Origin: Pseudomonadota bacterium
GTDB lineage: Bacteria; Pseudomonadota; Alphaproteobacteria; Rhodospirillales; Magnetospirillaceae
DNA length: 38,543 nt
Reading direction: 5' to 3'
Assembly: GCA_021847015.1 (NCBI GenBank)
Contig: JAJZVW010000029.1
Location: 1 to 38,543, forward strand
Below are positions 37,680 to 38,543 of this stretch, in pieces. The notes under the pieces were generated by a model that did not search any database, was not told where the DNA came from, and worked only from the letters and a program-made list of their open reading frames with translations. Made by a program: the position numbers and the translations under genes. Numbering within the stretch: the stretch's first letter is position 1; each line of letters starts with the position of its first letter.

Positions 37680-38045
37680 ATGGGAAAGTGCGTACTGGCC
37701 GTCGATGATTCCAAGACCATGCGCGACATGGTGTCTTTCACCCTGCGGGGCGCCGGCTACACCGTGGTCGAGGCCGAGAACGGCTCGGCGGCCTTGCAGG
37801 CCCTGAACGGCCAAAAGGTCGATGTGGTCATCACCGACGTCAACATGCCGGTGATGGACGGCATCACGCTGGTCAAGCGCATCCGTGGCCTGCCGAGCCA
37901 TACCGGCACGCCGGTGCTGATCCTGACCACGGAGAGCGACCAGGGGAAGAAGGACGAGGGCCGCGCCGCCGGCGCGACGGGCTGGATCGTCAAACCCTTC
38001 AGCCCGGAAAAACTGTTGCAGATCGTCGCCAAGGTCTGCCCTTGA
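37680..38045 (+). CDS. cheY: CheY-type single-domain response regulator
   Basis: The 121-residue receiver has all key residues: acidic pair VDDSKT at residues 9-14, phospho-acceptor Asp in VVITDVNMPVMDG (about residue 53), the Thr of LILTTESD, and the Lys of WIVKPFSPEKL. There is no output domain, as in CheY. GGGGGAGA lies directly upstream of the ATG. It sits between the STAS gene and cheA, with 43 bases to the latter. It would be phosphorylated by CheA and carry the signal to the flagellar motor or to another target such as EPS control. Confidence 0.93.
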   Translation: MGKCVLAVDDSKTMRDMVSFTLRGAGYTVVEAENGSAALQALNGQKVDVVITDVNMPVMDGITLVKRIRGLPSHTGTPVLILTTESDQGKKDEGRAAGATGWIVKPFSPEKLLQIVAKVCP

Positions 38046-38088
38046 CGACAGCGCGGGCCCACGTCCAGCCGAACCGAGGGGAACAGCG

Positions 38089-38543
38089 GTGATCAGCGAA
38101 GACCAGGGCTACGACCTTTCCCGCTTCAAGACGACCTATTTCGAGGAATGCGCGGAACTGCTCGCCAGCGCGGAGGAGACCATCGCCCGCCTGCGCGACG
38201 GCACCGGTACCGACGAGGATCTTCACGCCGTCTTCCGCTGCGTCCATTCGATCAAGGGCGGCGGCGGAGCCTTCGCTTTCGACGGGCTGGTGCATTTCGC
38301 CCATGTGCTGGAAACGTCCCTGGACGCGCTGCGCTCGGGCCGCGCCGAACTGACCCCGGCGGTGGCCGACATCCTGGTGCGCGCCAACGACGTGCTGGGC
38401 GATTACGTCCGGGCCGCCCAGGAAGGGGTGGAGCTGCCGCCCGGCCACGGGCGCGACGTGACCGACACCCTGGCCGCGGCCACCGGCGGCGCTGCGCCCG
38501 CCGCCGCCCCGGCGCCGCCGCGCCTGCCCACCGCCGAGATCGG
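38089..38543 (+). CDS. cheA: CheA histidine kinase, N-terminal part (cut by window edge)
   Basis: The frame begins with GTG at 38089 preceded by GAGGGG at a suitable distance, and runs off the window after 151 codons. The visible part is an Hpt domain: FEECAELLASAEETIARL, then the phosphorylation motif VFRCVHSIKGGGGAF with His at about residue 48, then LVHFAHVLETSLDALRSG. An Ala/Pro-rich linker starts near residue 137, as in CheA. Dimerisation, kinase and CheW-like domains would follow outside the window. Another Hpt protein cannot be fully excluded, but adjacency to cheY supports CheA. Confidence 0.88.
   Translation, partial: MISEDQGYDLSRFKTTYFEECAELLASAEETIARLRDGTGTDEDLHAVFRCVHSIKGGGGAFAFDGLVHFAHVLETSLDALRSGRAELTPAVADILVRANDVLGDYVRAAQEGVELPPGHGRDVTDTLAAATGGAAPAAAPAPPRLPTAEI

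Overview
The window looks like chromosome of a GC-rich alphaproteobacterium, probably a Rhodospirillales / Magnetospirillum-like organism. This rests on very high third-position GC, short dispersed GC-rich palindromic repeats of a type I associate with that group, a soluble chemoreceptor, a PYP-like PAS protein next to chemotaxis genes, and many c-di-GMP and exopolysaccharide (EPS) genes. The assignment is inference; there is no rRNA or other phylogenetic marker here. I saw no tRNA, rRNA, CRISPR array or intact transposase gene.

Left part (1-9.8 kb). After a truncated repeat element comes a lone TAT-exported periplasmic binding protein (291-1520). It converges on, and overlaps, a four-gene minus-strand EPS operon: Wzc-type co-polymerase/tyrosine kinase, GT4 and GT2 glycosyltransferases, and an O-antigen ligase/polymerase-like membrane protein. 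Upstream are an unrecognised EYDVDF-motif protein and a receiver-HD-GYP protein that probably degrades c-di-GMP.

Middle (10-27 kb). A type I secretion ABC transporter and its HlyD adaptor sit without a visible substrate or TolC gene. Next is a nucleotide-sugar region: ugd, a UDP-glucuronate-decarboxylase-like SDR and a PIG-L deacetylase on the minus strand, divergent from a sugar C-methyltransferase and a glucose-1-phosphate cytidylyltransferase-like gene on the plus strand. After a tandem repeat cluster come nudC, a PAS-GGDEF-EAL protein, asnB, a Wza-like export lipoprotein, galE and a four-repeat DUF347 membrane protein. Taken together this is an EPS synthesis/export region with two c-di-GMP enzymes embedded in it.

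Right part (27-38.5 kb). The gltB-gltD glutamate synthase operon is followed by a soluble chemoreceptor with a protoglobin-like N-terminus that lacks the proximal heme histidine. A FkbM-family methyltransferase of lower GC comes next. The window ends in a sensory cluster: a PYP-like PAS protein lacking the chromophore cysteine, divergent from a STAS protein, a CheY and the start of CheA.

The most notable non-coding feature is a family of ~144-bp MITE-like elements. They have 18-bp terminal inverted repeats, and the two complete copies are each flanked by a 9-bp direct repeat. One copy is inserted exactly at the stop codon of the PYP-like gene.
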